A DNA stretch of 39,299 bases from Deinococci bacterium. Lineage in GTDB: Bacteria; Deinococcota; Deinococci; Deinococcales; Trueperaceae. The position numbers and the translations under genes are program-made. Location: contig JASBRS010000072.1 of the NCBI GenBank assembly GCA_030149325.1, positions 1 to 39,299 on the forward strand, written 5' to 3'. Of this stretch, positions 24,371 to 35,917 are shown in pieces (positions within the stretch are counted from its first letter, which is position 1; each line of letters begins with the position of its first letter). Below the pieces are notes generated by a model. The model did no database searches. It saw only the letters and a list, made by a program, of their open reading frames with translations, and had not been told where the DNA came from.

Positions 24371-25804
24371 ATGCGGCTCCTGACCGACGACGACGTTCGC
24401 CACCTGCTCACGCCCGCCACCGCGGCGGCCGTCATGGCCGGCGCCCTGCGGCTGCACGCCGCCGGCGGTCTGGCGGCGCCCCCGCGCTGGTCGGTGCCCT
24501 CGCACGGCGGCCGCCTGGTGTTCACGGTCGGCGGCGCCACCAGCGAGCCCGGGCCGGTGGGGTTCCGCGCCTACCACACCGCCCCCGATGCCGGCGACCA
24601 GCTGGTGGCGGTGTTCGACGGCGACTCGGGCGCGCTGCGCGGCCTGGTGGCGGGGACGCTGCTCGGGGCGATGCGCACGGCCGCCATCAACGCCGTGGCG
24701 CTCGAGCACATGGCCCGCCGCGACGCGAGCGTGCTGGGGGTGCTGGGCAGCGGGCGGCAGGCCCATGCGCACGCCCGCGCCGCGCTGGCGGTGCGCACCT
24801 TCGAGCAGGTCCTGGTGTTCGGCCGCGACCCCGGCCGCCGTCGCGCCTTCGCCGCGTCCCTCGCCGAGGACACCGGCGTACCGTGCCGGGCCGCCGACGA
24901 CCCCGAGCTGGTGGTGCGCGCCGCCGACGTCCTGATCACGGCCACCACCAGCCGCCGGCCGGTGCTGGAGGCGGGGTGGCTGCGGCCCGGCACGCACGTC
25001 AACACCATCGGCCCGAAGGCCCGCGGCGCCAGCGAGCTGCCGCCGGCGGTGGGGACGCTGGCCGCCTGCATCGCCACCGACGCGCCAGCGCAGATCGACG
25101 CCTACCCCGAGCCGTTCTTCCTCGCCGACGAGGACCGGGCGCGCATGGTGAGCCTGGGGCACATCGTGGCCGGAGAGCTGCCGGGGCGCGGCACCGACGA
25201 CGAGCTGACACTGTTCTGTTCGGCCGGCCTGGCCGGCACCGAGGTGTTGCTGGCCGATGCGCTGCTCGACCTGGCGGAGGGCGCCCCAGCGGCGGCCGCG
25301 GTGGCCGCCGGGGCCGCGAGGTCCGCCGTGGAGGTGAGGCTAGCCCCCGTCGCGCCCGCCGAGCTCGAGCCCTACCTCGAACGCTTGGTCCCCGAGTACG
25401 CCGCCGACCACGTGCGCGTGGGCAACTGGCCGGCCGAGGGAGCCGAGGCGCGCGCCCGCGCTCAGGTGGCCGAGCTGCTCCCGCAGGGTGTCGCCACCCC
25501 CGGCCACGCCCTCTTCCACGTGCAGGACGCCTCGGGGGTCACGGTCGGCACACTGTGGCTCGCCACCCACAGTTCGCGGACGGGCGCCGTCGAGGCCTTC
25601 GTGTACGACCTGGAGATCGATCCGGCCCACCGCCGGAAGGGGTTCGCCTCGGCCGCCCTGCGCGAGGCGGCGGCGTGGGCACGCCGGCAGGGCGCGCGCC
25701 AGCTGGCCCTCCACGTCTTCGGCGACAACGCGGCAGCGCGCCGCCTCTACCGCTCGCTCGGCTTCGAGGAGGCGGGCGTGCACATGGTCATGGCGCTGGA
25801 CTAG
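24371..25804 (+). CDS. Ornithine cyclodeaminase/mu-crystallin fused to GNAT acetyltransferase
   Basis: The 478-residue protein has two domains in one frame. Residues 1-315 belong to the ornithine cyclodeaminase/mu-crystallin family, NAD(P)-linked enzymes that act on amino or imino acids: LLTDDDVRHLL at the start, the conserved LGAMRTAAINAVALEHMA, Rossmann loop VLGVLGSGRQAHAHARA, ATTSRRPVLEAGWLRPGTHVN. Residues about 330-478 are a GNAT acetyltransferase with VYDLEIDPAHRRKGFASAAL (acetyl-CoA loop RRKGFA) and FGDNAAARRLYRSLGF. The linker is Ala-rich. The ATG at 24371 follows GGAGGT. The domain pair suggests that an amino acid made or used by the first domain is acetylated by the second. No stop or frame change separates them. 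Substrate unknown. Confidence 0.85.
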   Translation: MRLLTDDDVRHLLTPATAAAVMAGALRLHAAGGLAAPPRWSVPSHGGRLVFTVGGATSEPGPVGFRAYHTAPDAGDQLVAVFDGDSGALRGLVAGTLLGAMRTAAINAVALEHMARRDASVLGVLGSGRQAHAHARAALAVRTFEQVLVFGRDPGRRRAFAASLAEDTGVPCRAADDPELVVRAADVLITATTSRRPVLEAGWLRPGTHVNTIGPKARGASELPPAVGTLAACIATDAPAQIDAYPEPFFLADEDRARMVSLGHIVAGELPGRGTDDELTLFCSAGLAGTEVLLADALLDLAEGAPAAAAVAAGAARSAVEVRLAPVAPAELEPYLERLVPEYAADHVRVGNWPAEGAEARARAQVAELLPQGVATPGHALFHVQDASGVTVGTLWLATHSSRTGAVEAFVYDLEIDPAHRRKGFASAALREAAAWARRQGARQLALHVFGDNAAARRLYRSLGFEEAGVHMVMALD

Positions 25805-25831
25805 CCGCGGCCGCCGTGCCCGGAACCCGGC

Positions 25832-26344
25832 TCAGAGCCACTCCCCGGCGTAGTCGAGGCGCAACGGCTGGACCTCGCGAGCCCAGTAGTCGTAGTGCAG
25901 CTTGGCGATCTGGCGGACGTGCAGCAGGTCGTGGGCGACCCAGGCGGCCAGCATCTCGCCGGCGCTGCGGCCGGAGTGTGGCGACGTACGGTCCAGGTCG
26001 GGGGCATCGAGCCCCGCCAGCCAGGCCAGCGAGGCGTCGCGCTCGCGGCGGAACGCCTCGATCGACGGCGCCAGCGCTCGCTCGTTGTAGCGGCGCTCGA
26101 TCGCCCAGCTCGGCGGGTCGATGGGCGGGGCGGGCTCGTCGGGCCGCTCCAGGAGGTGTCGGAAGCGGAAGCGGAAGTCCTCGCGCTCCTCGTCGACCAG
26201 GTGGTTCACGACCTCCAGGATCGACCAGCGCTCGGGGCCGGGCTTCCAGCGCGCCTCATCCTCGTGCAGGCCCGCTACCAGGGCCTCGAGAACGCGGGCG
26301 CTGGCTTCCAGACGGGCTGCGGCTTCGTTCACGGTGAGGGGCAT
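25832..26344 (-). CDS. DinB-family metal-dependent protein
   Basis: The 170-residue protein is a DinB/YfiT-like four-helix bundle. The metal-binding His are placed as in the family: one in ILEVVNHLVDEE, and two in AHDLLHVRQIAKLHYDYW. In this superfamily the members act as thiol transferases with bacillithiol or mycothiol, or in stress responses; function here is unknown. The ATG at 26344 is preferred over a start 39 codons upstream because the family begins there. No ribosome binding site is visible; TACACT (26354-26359) lies nine bases upstream, so the transcript may be nearly leaderless. It converges with the cyclodeaminase fusion gene. Confidence 0.8.
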   Translation of the reverse strand: MPLTVNEAAARLEASARVLEALVAGLHEDEARWKPGPERWSILEVVNHLVDEEREDFRFRFRHLLERPDEPAPPIDPPSWAIERRYNERALAPSIEAFRRERDASLAWLAGLDAPDLDRTSPHSGRSAGEMLAAWVAHDLLHVRQIAKLHYDYWAREVQPLRLDYAGEWL

Positions 26345-26517
26345 CGTGGCAGCAGTGTAGCCCACTTCCGTACCAGCTACCCTTGTGCCCTGGCGCGGCC
26401 TCCCATCGCTCGCCACGCCCGCAACTTTTCTGGATGGAACCGGTATGCCGCACGCCTGCACCGTCCATAACGAGCGGAACTCAGGTCGAACTCAGATGGT
26501 GGTATGGGCCTGAGTAC

Positions 26518-26535
26518 TCGTACCGACGGGTACGA
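26518..26535. promoter_or_regulatory. Inverted repeat upstream of the acs promoter
   Basis: TCGTACC-GACG-GGTACGA is a perfect 7-bp inverted repeat ending three bases before the -35 of acs. The place fits an activator site, for example a CRP-type regulator, but the sequence is not a standard CRP site. Confidence 0.4.
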
Positions 26536-26537
26536 CC

Positions 26538-26566
26538 TTGCATAGGGGCATTCGTCCCCCTATGGT
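26538..26566 (+). promoter_or_regulatory. acs promoter with overlapping palindrome
   Basis: TTGCAT (26538-26543), a 17-base spacer and TATGGT (26561-26566) form a good sigma-70-type promoter ending about 50 bases before the acs start. CATAGGGG (26541-26548) and CCCCTATG (26557-26564), a perfect 8-bp inverted repeat, cover the -35, spacer and -10, so a repressor bound here would block transcription. Confidence 0.55.
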
Positions 26567-26618
26567 ACGGGGGTATTCAAAATAGGAGACTTCGCGAAGC
26601 GCGAACGGGAGGCAAGGC

Positions 26619-28643
<2,025 letters not shown>

Positions 28644-28719
28644 CCGACGCCCGCAACCGAACCTCGGCGATGGAGGCGACCGCCGCCCGACGCGACGGCG
28701 CCGTTAGGAGGCGGAACGG

Positions 28720-29286
28720 ATGAACGGCAAGCTCGCCAACCCCGCACCACTCGGTCTCGCTGGTTTCGCGTTCACCACCTGGATGCTCAGCATGATCAAC
28801 GCCGGCTGGTTCGACGGCAAGGACATGGGGCTCGTCCTGGCCCTGGCTCTGGCCTACGGCGGCACCGCGCAGATGGTGGCCGGGGTGCTGGAGTTCCCCC
28901 GCGGCAACACCTTCGGCACCGTGGCCTTCTTCTCCTACGGCGCTTTCTGGTGGTCGTTCGCGCTGTTCGTGTACTTCTTCGGCACCGGCGTCGCCGGCGG
29001 CTTCGTGGGCTGGTACCTGTTCGTGTGGGGGATCTTCACCTTCTACATGTGGATCGCCACGCTGCGCTCCAACACCGCCCTGATGCTGGTGTTCCTGGCG
29101 TTGTGGATCACCTTCGTGCTGCTGGCGCTCGGCGAGTGGGGCATGGGCAGCTTCTTCCACACGCTGGGCGGCTACGTGGGGCTGGTCACCGCCGTCCTCG
29201 CCTTCTACCTGTCGGCCGCCGAGGTCATCAACGAGGCCTTCGGGCGGTCGGTGCTCCCGATCGGAGCCCCGCAGGCCGGCAGCTGA
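28720..29286 (+). CDS. satP: Acetate uptake transporter (GPR1/FUN34/SatP family)
   Basis: The 188-residue protein has six membrane helices and the signature NPAPLGLAGFAFTT of the AceTr (YaaH/SatP) family, which moves acetate and succinate across the cytoplasmic membrane, working as a hexamer. Further family features are GGTAQMVAGVLEFPRGNTFGT cut across helix three, and FYLSAAEVINEAFGR near the end. The ATG at 28720 follows AGGAGGCGGAACGG. It sits 76 bases after acs and is followed by a strong terminator, so the two form a compact acetate-use operon. Family and role are secure. Confidence 0.92.
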   Translation: MNGKLANPAPLGLAGFAFTTWMLSMINAGWFDGKDMGLVLALALAYGGTAQMVAGVLEFPRGNTFGTVAFFSYGAFWWSFALFVYFFGTGVAGGFVGWYLFVWGIFTFYMWIATLRSNTALMLVFLALWITFVLLALGEWGMGSFFHTLGGYVGLVTAVLAFYLSAAEVINEAFGRSVLPIGAPQAGS

Positions 29287-29300
29287 ACCCTCGGGCGTTG

Positions 29301-29326
29301 TCGTAGGCGCGCTCGCGCGCCTGCGA
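29301..29326. repeat. Hairpin after the acetate operon
   Basis: TCGTAGGCGCGC and GCGCGCCTGCGA form a near-perfect stem with a single mismatch, seven bases before a second, longer hairpin. It may protect the transcript end. Confidence 0.4.
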
Positions 29327-29332
29327 TATGCC

Positions 29333-29370
29333 GGCCGGGAGCGCGCTGGGGGGCGCGCTCCCGGCCTTTG
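29333..29370 (+). terminator. Intrinsic terminator between converging operons
   Basis: A perfect 14-bp stem (GGCCGGGAGCGCGC at 29333-29346, six-base loop, complement at 29353-29366) is followed by TTTG. It ends the acs-satP operon. The stem is also placed to stop the converging galactosidase operon, although no T run follows on that strand. Confidence 0.75.
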
Positions 29371-29385
29371 CGTGGTCCGGCGAGG

Positions 29386-30828
29386 TCAGCTCCCGACGTC
29401 GAAGCGGACGCTCCGGCCGTCCACCCGGAAGTGTCGGGGGCCCAGCCGCTTCACCTCCGGCGTCGCCTCCAGCCAGGCGCGCAGCGCCTCGACCTCGTGG
29501 GCATCGAGCCACGCCGGCGGGTCGGAGCAGCCGCGGAACCCCGCCACGCTCCCCAGGTCCTGGAGGAGCCGGCGCTGCTCCGGGCTCAGCAGGTCGTAGC
29601 GGCGCCGGAAGAACGCCACGTCCGGGTCGACGTCGACCAGCCCGCGCAGCCACAGCCGCTCGACGCTGGTGGCGACGGCGTTGCGGGCCGCGGGGCCGGT
29701 GGGATCGTGCAGGTAGCGTCGGCGGTCCTCGTTGTCCCAGTACGGCGCCGTGTCCGGACCGACGCGGAGGCCGTCGACGAGGCCGAGCGAGGGGAGGATG
29801 GGCGCGCCGCACGCCAGCAGGTAGGTGGCCTCGCCGCAGATCGCGCGCACCTTCGCCAGCGCGTCGCGGTAGGCGTCCTCCCGTGCGATGCCGCGGTGCC
29901 GTACGCCCGGCAGTGCCGCCGCGTAGAGGAAGTCGAGCTTGAGCAGCTCGTAGCCCCACGCCCGCACGCGGCGGAACGTCGTCTCCAGCCAGGCCGCCAC
30001 CTCGGGGTGCGTGGTGTCGAGCGCGTAGAAGGTCCCGCCCCAGTTGTCGCCCGCCGGCACTGCCCGGCCCTCGGCGTCGTGCAGCAGCCAGTCGGGGTGA
30101 TCGCGCGCCAGGCGGCTCCCGGGCGTGGCGATGAAGGGCGCCAGCCACAGCCCGGGCGTGAAGCCGGCCGCCCGGATGGCGTCGGCCATGGCGGCCATCC
30201 CCGAGGGGAAGGCGTCGTTGGCCTCCCAGTCGCCGATGGCGCGCTGCCAGCCGTCGTCGATCTGGAAGGCGTCGAAGGGGAGGCCGGCGAGCCCCGCCAG
30301 CACCTCACGCAGCCCGGCCTCGCTGACGTCGCGGTAGAAGCCATACCAGCTCGACCACAGCCGCGGCGCCGGGCGCTCGCCCCGGCGCCCCAGGCGCTCG
30401 CCGAGCGCGTCGGCGTAGGCCTCGAACACCCGCTCCTGCGGGCCGAAGGCGAGGAACCACGGGCCCGGCTCGCCGCTCTCGAAGGCGCCCTCGAGGCCGT
30501 CGCCGGTGCACTCCACGCGCGCTCCGGGCGCGAGCGCCCCGAGCAGCAGCACGCCCTCGTCGGTCGCCAGGGCGCCCACGCCGCTGCCGCCGGGACGGGC
30601 GGCCAGGGCGTAGCGGGGGTCGTCGGCCTGCGGTCGCCGCTGCGGCGGCTCGATCGCTTCGGGCCGCTCGCCGGGCCCCAACCAGCGCACCTCGCTCCAG
30701 CTCTGCCAGCCGTGGCGGTAGAAGCGTCCCGCGCCCGCGCCGGCGAGGGCGACGTCCGCCGCCCGGACCCGGAAGCCCCCCTCGACGGCCTCGGCGCCGG
30801 CGGGGAGCTCGCAGCGGCCCAGCCTCAC
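29386..30828 (-). CDS. GH36 alpha-galactosidase
   Basis: The 480-residue enzyme hydrolyses terminal alpha-galactosides such as melibiose or raffinose. It has the family pattern: [13 protein letters not shown] in the N-terminal beta domain, [20 protein letters not shown] at the barrel start, [31 protein letters not shown] (catalytic nucleophile Asp), and [12 protein letters not shown] (acid/base Asp region). It is on the short side for GH36, with reduced N- and C-terminal domains. No signal peptide is present, so it acts in the cytoplasm after uptake. The GTG at 30828 overlaps the GH42 stop as GTGA, so it is translated by coupling. The same frame stays open antisense-like upstream through the GH42 gene, which is chance. 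Confidence 0.88.
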   Translation of the reverse strand: MRLGRCELPAGAEAVEGGFRVRAADVALAGAGAGRFYRHGWQSWSEVRWLGPGERPEAIEPPQRRPQADDPRYALAARPGGSGVGALATDEGVLLLGALAPGARVECTGDGLEGAFESGEPGPWFLAFGPQERVFEAYADALGERLGRRGERPAPRLWSSWYGFYRDVSEAGLREVLAGLAGLPFDAFQIDDGWQRAIGDWEANDAFPSGMAAMADAIRAAGFTPGLWLAPFIATPGSRLARDHPDWLLHDAEGRAVPAGDNWGGTFYALDTTHPEVAAWLETTFRRVRAWGYELLKLDFLYAAALPGVRHRGIAREDAYRDALAKVRAICGEATYLLACGAPILPSLGLVDGLRVGPDTAPYWDNEDRRRYLHDPTGPAARNAVATSVERLWLRGLVDVDPDVAFFRRRYDLLSPEQRRLLQDLGSVAGFRGCSDPPAWLDAHEVEALRAWLEATPEVKRLGPRHFRVDGRSVRFDVGS

Positions 30829-32777
30829 CGAGATGCGTCCCAGATGGCGAGCCCGTAGGGGGGCAGGTCGGCTCCGCCCAGCACGGCGCGGGCACCGGCC
30901 GGCGGCTCGAGCCGCCGCGGCTCGGGGCCGTGGTTGAAGGCGAACGTCCAGGGGCCGCGCCGGCGCAGCCGCACGTCCGGGGGCAGCGCCCGCACCTCGA
31001 GTCCCGCCACCTCGGCGATGTGCGCCAGGAACCGGCCCAGGAAGGCGGGTCCCGGCCAGAAGGCCAGGTAGCGGACCTCGCGGTGGCGCCACACCGCTCC
31101 CCCGCCGTCGTCGAAGCGGCCCTTGGCCGCGGCGCCGCCGTCGCCGACGGGCTCGAGCCACTCGCGCCAGGTGCCCGCCGCGAAGCGCTCGCCCTCCCAG
31201 GTGAAGGCGTCCTCGAGGCCGGGGCGCAGGCTCTCGACCCGCGTCACCCGCACCGGCATGAGCTCCTGCAGACGGCCCGGCGGAAGCTCCGGCGGGATGC
31301 CGAAGGAGGCGGTCTTGCTGCCCGAGCGCGGGCCCAGCACCAGCGGACCGGGGAAGGCGCGCAGCGCCGCCAGCGCCGCGTCGGACACCGTCGGCAGGCT
31401 CGGCACCACCACCGCGGCGTAGCCGGTCAGGTCGGCGCCCGCCGGCACCACGTCGACGTCCAGCCCCAGCGCGCGCAGGGTGCTGTAGAAGGCGAACTCC
31501 AGCGCCGCGACGCTCCACTCCGCGCCCTGGGGCTGGATGGCGCCGATCCAGGCGGCCTCGACGTCGTGCACCAGGGCGATGCGGGCGGGCGTCGCGGCCG
31601 GCAGCTCGAGCCCCGCCAGCTCGCGCGCCACCGCGCGCGCCTCGTCGGCCCCCACGTCGTCGCTGGCGTCGGGGCGCAGCAGGCCGGCGTGCATCTGCTC
31701 CTGCGCGAAGGGCGCCTGCCGCCAGCGGAAGTACGACACCACCTCGGCACCGTGCGCCAGCGCCTCCCAGGTCCACAGCCGCACCACGCCGGGCGCCGGC
31801 GAGGGGTTGTGGGGCGCCCAGTTCACGGGGCCCGGCTGCTGCTCCATCACCCAGAAGCGCCCGCGCCCGACCCCCCGGTAGAGGTCGTGGTGGAACGCCG
31901 CCACGTCGGGGTGGCCGGAGCGCGCGTAGCGCGCCTTGGTGGCGTCGTCGAGGGGCATCAGGTCGGTGAAGCCCAGGGGGTAGCTGTCCCAACTGGCCAG
32001 GTCGAGGTCGGCGGCGACGCCGTAGGGATCGAACTGGTCGAAGAAGCCCATGAAGTTGTGCACCACGAACCGCCCCGGCGACAGCACGCGGAGGATGTCG
32101 ACCTGCGCGCGGTTGAAGGCCGCCACCTGATCCGAGGAGAAGCGGTAGAAGTCGAGCACGCGCGCCGGGTTGGGCTCGGTGACCGTGAGGTTCGGGAGAT
32201 CGACCTCGTCGAACGAGCGCACCTCCATGCTCCAGAACACCGCGCCCCACGCCTCGTTGAGCGCCGCCACGGTGCCGTAGCGCCGCTCCAGCCAGGCGCG
32301 GAAGGCGCGCGCGTCCTCGGGGCCGTAGCTGCGGACGGTGTCGTGGCAGCCGTACTCGTTGTCGGTCTGCCAGCCCGCCAGCGCCGGGTGCCGGCCGAAG
32401 CGCTCGGCCAGGGCCGTCACGATGCGGCGGCTCTCCTCGAGGTAGCGGCGGCTGCTGAAGCTGTAGTGCCGGCGCGAGCCGAAGGTGCGCACGCGCCCGG
32501 CCTCGTCCACCGCCAGGACGTCGGGGTAGCGGTCCACCAGCCACTTGGGCGGGGTGGCGGTGGGGGTGCCGAGGACGACGCGCAGGTCCTCGGCGGCGAG
32601 GGTGTCGAGGGCGCGCCCCAGCCAGTCGAGGTCGAGCCTTCCCGGTTCGGGCTCGAGCCGGCTCCAGGCGAACTCGCCGATGCGGACGTAGCGCAGCCCG
32701 AGCTCGCGCATCCGCCGCGCGTCCTCGCGCCAGCGCGCCTCGGGCCAGTGTTCAGGGTAGTAACAGACGCCGAGCAT
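30825..32777 (-). CDS. GH42 beta-galactosidase
   Basis: The 650-residue enzyme hydrolyses beta-galactosides in the cytoplasm. The GH42 barrel is clear: [19 protein letters not shown] at the start, [26 protein letters not shown] with the acid/base Glu after Asn, WDSYPLG, and [16 protein letters not shown] with the nucleophile Glu. A trimerisation domain (about 380-590) and a small beta C-terminus follow. The ATG at 32777 lies a few bases after the permease stop (32784). The length is usual for the family. Its neighbours make it a partner of the alpha-galactosidase for mixed galacto-oligosaccharides or plant galactans. Confidence 0.94.
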   Translation of the reverse strand: MLGVCYYPEHWPEARWREDARRMRELGLRYVRIGEFAWSRLEPEPGRLDLDWLGRALDTLAAEDLRVVLGTPTATPPKWLVDRYPDVLAVDEAGRVRTFGSRRHYSFSSRRYLEESRRIVTALAERFGRHPALAGWQTDNEYGCHDTVRSYGPEDARAFRAWLERRYGTVAALNEAWGAVFWSMEVRSFDEVDLPNLTVTEPNPARVLDFYRFSSDQVAAFNRAQVDILRVLSPGRFVVHNFMGFFDQFDPYGVAADLDLASWDSYPLGFTDLMPLDDATKARYARSGHPDVAAFHHDLYRGVGRGRFWVMEQQPGPVNWAPHNPSPAPGVVRLWTWEALAHGAEVVSYFRWRQAPFAQEQMHAGLLRPDASDDVGADEARAVARELAGLELPAATPARIALVHDVEAAWIGAIQPQGAEWSVAALEFAFYSTLRALGLDVDVVPAGADLTGYAAVVVPSLPTVSDAALAALRAFPGPLVLGPRSGSKTASFGIPPELPPGRLQELMPVRVTRVESLRPGLEDAFTWEGERFAAGTWREWLEPVGDGGAAAKGRFDDGGGAVWRHREVRYLAFWPGPAFLGRFLAHIAEVAGLEVRALPPDVRLRRRGPWTFAFNHGPEPRRLEPPAGARAVLGGADLPPYGLAIWDASR

Positions 32778-32783
32778 ACGACC

Positions 32784-33629
32784 TCACTTGACGCTGCCGG
32801 CGGTGAGGCCGGCCTGCCAGTAGCGTTGGAGTGTGAAGAACGCGACGATCAGCGGCAGCACCGAGACCAGCGCGCCGACCAGGATGGCCGGGTAATCGAC
32901 CGAGGCCCCGGTCTGGGCGGTGGAGTTCCAGATGGCCAGCCCCACCGTCACGGGGTAGAGCGAGCCCTTGGAGAGCACCACCAGGGGCAGGAAGAAGTTG
33001 TTCCAGGTGCTCACGAAGCTGAACAGCCCGACCGTCACCAGGCCGTTGCGGACCAGCGGCAGGCCCACCTGCCAGAACACCCGCCACTCGCTGGCGCCGT
33101 CGAGGTAGGCGGCGTCCTGCAGCGCCTTGGGGAAGCCCTGGTCCCAGAAGATGAGCATCAGGTAGACGCCCAGCGGGTTCACCAGCAGCGGCAGCACCAC
33201 CGCCCAGTAGGTGTTGATGAGGCCCAGGTCGTGGAGGATCAGGAAGATCGGCAGCACCAGCGCCGTGATCGGCACCAGCACGCTGGCCAGGATCATCAGG
33301 TTGAGGACGGTCTTGAACGGGAACTCGAACTTGGAGAAGGCGTAGCCGGCCATGGCCGAGAACAGCGTCGAGGCCAGGGCCACGCCGCCCGAGTACAGCG
33401 CGGTGTTGAGCATCCAGCGGCCCATCACGCCGTCCTGGAAGGCGAGCATGCCGCGGATGTTGTCGAGCAGGTGCCACGGGCTCGCGAACCCGAGCCCGAA
33501 GCTGGTGAAGAGCTGGCCCGTGCTCTTGGTGGCGGAGATCACCAGCCAGAAGAAGGGCAGCAGGAAGTACAGCGCCAGGATCAGCACCAGCACGCGCCAA
33601 CTGACGGCGGCGATGCCGCCGCGCCTCAC
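32784..33629 (-). CDS. ABC sugar transporter permease (MalG-type)
   Basis: The 281-residue inner membrane protein has six membrane helices; the first begins at WRVLVLILALYFLLPFFWLV. The EAA loop that contacts the ATPase is present as AAYLDGASEWRVFWQVGLPL. It is one half of a CUT1-type oligosaccharide importer. The GTG at 33629 overlaps the stop of the MalF-type permease as GTGA, giving a coupled pair, and residues before it in the longer open frame belong to the upstream gene. No ATPase is encoded in this operon, so an MsmX-like shared subunit is likely. Confidence 0.93.
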   Translation of the reverse strand: MRRGGIAAVSWRVLVLILALYFLLPFFWLVISATKSTGQLFTSFGLGFASPWHLLDNIRGMLAFQDGVMGRWMLNTALYSGGVALASTLFSAMAGYAFSKFEFPFKTVLNLMILASVLVPITALVLPIFLILHDLGLINTYWAVVLPLLVNPLGVYLMLIFWDQGFPKALQDAAYLDGASEWRVFWQVGLPLVRNGLVTVGLFSFVSTWNNFFLPLVVLSKGSLYPVTVGLAIWNSTAQTGASVDYPAILVGALVSVLPLIVAFFTLQRYWQAGLTAGSVK

Positions 33630-34492
33630 AGCCGGCTCCTCTGGCGGTTCAGCAGCGCCAGCATGCCGATGGACAGCACGAAGGTGATGACGGCCAGCAC
33701 CACCGCGAGGGCGGCGGCGTAGTTGAAGTTGCCGTAGTTGAAGGCCGTGAAGTAGATGTAGAGGTTGGGCATGAGGTTGGTCGGGACGAAGGCGAGCGAG
33801 CGCAGCACGAACGGCTCGGCGAAGATCTGCAGCGTCCCGATGATCGAGAACAGCGCCGCCAGCGCCAGCGCCGGCGCCACCATCGGCAGCTTGATGAAGC
33901 GCACCACCTGGGCGTTGCTGGCCCCGTCGATGCGGGCGGCCTCGTAGAGCTCGGCCGGTACGCCCCGCAGGGCCGAGTACAGGATGACCATGTTGTAGCC
34001 CGTCCAGGTCCAGGTGATGATGTTGCCGAGCGACCACAGCAGCCCGCGCGCCCCGAGGAAGTCGATCTTGAGCCCGAGCGGCGCCAGCGCCTGGTTGAAC
34101 GGCGACAGCCCCTTCGAGTACAGGTAGCCCCACAGCAGCCCGCCGATGACGGTGGGCATGGCGTAGGGGAGGAAGAAGCTGAGGCTGAAGAAGGTCCGCC
34201 AGCGGGCGTTGCGCAGCCCGTCGAGGTAGAGCGCCAGGGCCAGCGCGATCAGCAGCATGATGGGGATCTGGATGATCCCGAAGCGTGCGATGGTCCCGAG
34301 CGAGGACAGGAACTGATCGTCGTGGAGCACGCGCGCGTAGTTGGCGAGGCCGGTGAAGATCTTGGGTCGGATGCCGCGCTGGACGAACAGGCTCAGGTAG
34401 ACGGCGTACCCGATCGAGACCAGATAGAAGAGCAAGAACAGCGACAGGAACGGCGCCAGGAAGAGATACGGTACGAACCACCTACGTCGCAT
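33626..34492 (-). CDS. ABC sugar transporter permease (MalF-type)
   Basis: The 288-residue protein has six membrane helices and begins RRRWFVPYLFLAPFLSLFLLF, the usual opening of CUT1 permeases. The EAA loop is AARIDGASNAQVVRFIKLPM. It lacks the extra periplasmic domain of enteric MalF. Together with the MalG-type permease it forms the membrane channel of a galactoside importer fed by the binding protein encoded upstream. The ATG is at 34492; the 72-base gap to the binding protein gene holds a strong hairpin that probably raises binding-protein mRNA levels over the permeases. Confidence 0.93.
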   Translation of the reverse strand: MRRRWFVPYLFLAPFLSLFLLFYLVSIGYAVYLSLFVQRGIRPKIFTGLANYARVLHDDQFLSSLGTIARFGIIQIPIMLLIALALALYLDGLRNARWRTFFSLSFFLPYAMPTVIGGLLWGYLYSKGLSPFNQALAPLGLKIDFLGARGLLWSLGNIITWTWTGYNMVILYSALRGVPAELYEAARIDGASNAQVVRFIKLPMVAPALALAALFSIIGTLQIFAEPFVLRSLAFVPTNLMPNLYIYFTAFNYGNFNYAAALAVVLAVITFVLSIGMLALLNRQRSRL

Positions 34493-34505
34493 CGTGCACC
34501 CATCC

Positions 34506-34537
34506 GGCGGAGCGGGGCCGTCGGGCCCCGCTCCGCC
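34506..34537 (-). promoter_or_regulatory. Intercistronic hairpin after the binding-protein gene
   Basis: A perfect 14-bp stem, GGCGGAGCGGGGCC with a four-base loop, lies between the binding-protein gene and the permease genes. There is no T run, so it probably stabilises the upstream mRNA or slows transcription rather than ending it; such hairpins commonly give more binding protein than permease. Confidence 0.6.
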
Positions 34538-34564
34538 TCCTTCGGACCTGGTTCCGAGCCTACG

Positions 34565-35878
34565 TCACTGCCCGGAGACCTGGTACCCCTGACCCTTGGC
34601 GTAGTTCAGCACGTCCTGCTGCCAGGCGTCCAGCGCGGCGCTCCAGGTGGTCTTCCCGGCGACCGCGTCGGCGATGTACTTGTTGAAGTTGTCGTTGGCG
34701 TAGAGGAACCACGGCGCCCACTGGAAGTCGGTGGGCACCCCGGCCGACGCCTCGGCGTAGACCTGGGCGACGTCCTGACCGCCGAAGAACTTGCTGGGGT
34801 TCTTGCTGGTGTCGTGCAGCGCGGGCATGGTGAGGCCGGCCTTGGCGGCCGGGAACAGCCCGCCGTTCTCCCAGTTCAGCGCCAGCGCCGTCGGGCTGGT
34901 GTTGAGCCACAGGGAGAAGATGGTGGCGGCCTCGGCGTGCTTGCTCTGGGACGTGACGACGTCGGACGAGCCGCCCCAGTTGCCGCTCGCGAAGGTCCCG
35001 CCGGTGCCCCACTGCGGCAGCGGCGCGGCGCGCCAGGTGCCGGCGCTCTCGGCGCCGAGGCGGCTCGCCAGGCTGCCGGGGCCCCAGGCGGCCTCGATCA
35101 AGGTGGTGATCTGCCCCTTGGCGAGGGCGCTGTTCAGCTCGCTGGTGAAGTCGGGGAGGGTGGCGGCGTACTTCTTGTCCACCAGGTTGCCCCAGAAGTC
35201 GATGACCTTCTTGGCCGAGGCGCTGTTGAGCGACTGCGTCCAGCCGTTGCCGGAGTGCGTCCACAGCTTGCCGCCGTCGGCCCACACCAGGCCCATGAAC
35301 CAGGGCGCGAAGGTCGAGTAGAAGTCGGTGTACTGGACGCTACCGTTCGTCGCCTGCGCGAGCTTCTGGGCGTTGGCTTCGAACTCGGCCCAGGTCTTCG
35401 GCACGCTCAGGCCGTACTTCTTGTAGAGGTCCTCGCGGTAGACCAGCGCGAAGGGGCCGGTGTCCTGCGGGATGGCGTAGACGGCCTTGCCGTCGGGCGA
35501 GACCTGCCCCCACGTCCACGGCACGAACGCCGACTCGTACGGAGCGGCGTACTTCGAGATGTCGGCCAGCCCCCCGAAGTCGATGAAGTTGGGCAGGAAG
35601 TCGTATTCGATCTGGGCGACGTCCGGCGCGCCCGTTCCCGCCTTGAGGGCCGTCAGCAGCTTGGTGTACTCGTTGGGGCCCGAGCCGACGTTGCTGACGT
35701 CGACCTTGATGTTGGGGTAGGCCTGCTCGAAGGCGGCCACCGCCTTGTCGAGACCGGGGACCCACGACCACACGGTGATGGTGACGGCCGGACCGTTGTA
35801 CGCGGGGAGGGCCGGAACCGTTTGCGAAAACGCCACCGACGCGACGACGGCTGCCAGGATGAGCCAGAGCTTCCTCAT
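34565..35878 (-). CDS. ABC transporter sugar-binding protein
   Basis: The 437-residue protein is a family 1 extracellular solute-binding protein. It has a signal peptide ([19 protein letters not shown]) without a lipobox Cys, so it should be released to the periplasm, which suits a cell with an outer membrane. The mature part shows [66 protein letters not shown] and [15 protein letters not shown], all typical of oligosaccharide binders. The ATG at 35878 follows AAAGGAGCGAT; an upstream 50-codon extension of the frame has no family-like sequence. The 97 bases before it, after the regulator gene, hold a likely operator. Confidence 0.93.
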   Translation of the reverse strand: MRKLWLILAAVVASVAFSQTVPALPAYNGPAVTITVWSWVPGLDKAVAAFEQAYPNIKVDVSNVGSGPNEYTKLLTALKAGTGAPDVAQIEYDFLPNFIDFGGLADISKYAAPYESAFVPWTWGQVSPDGKAVYAIPQDTGPFALVYREDLYKKYGLSVPKTWAEFEANAQKLAQATNGSVQYTDFYSTFAPWFMGLVWADGGKLWTHSGNGWTQSLNSASAKKVIDFWGNLVDKKYAATLPDFTSELNSALAKGQITTLIEAAWGPGSLASRLGAESAGTWRAAPLPQWGTGGTFASGNWGGSSDVVTSQSKHAEAATIFSLWLNTSPTALALNWENGGLFPAAKAGLTMPALHDTSKNPSKFFGGQDVAQVYAEASAGVPTDFQWAPWFLYANDNFNKYIADAVAGKTTWSAALDAWQQDVLNYAKGQGYQVSGQ

Positions 35879-35917
35879 ATCGCTCCTTTCGAGTGCTGGT
35901 TCAAGGCTACTCGCAGT

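Noticed and set aside
29386-32544. A 1052-codon frame that would fuse upstream sequence to the alpha-galactosidase
   Set aside because: The part before 30828 is the wrong frame of the GH42 gene; GTGA coupling gives the natural start.
30930-33722. 930-codon plus-strand open frame
   Set aside because: It lies antisense to the GH42 and permease genes and is low complexity.
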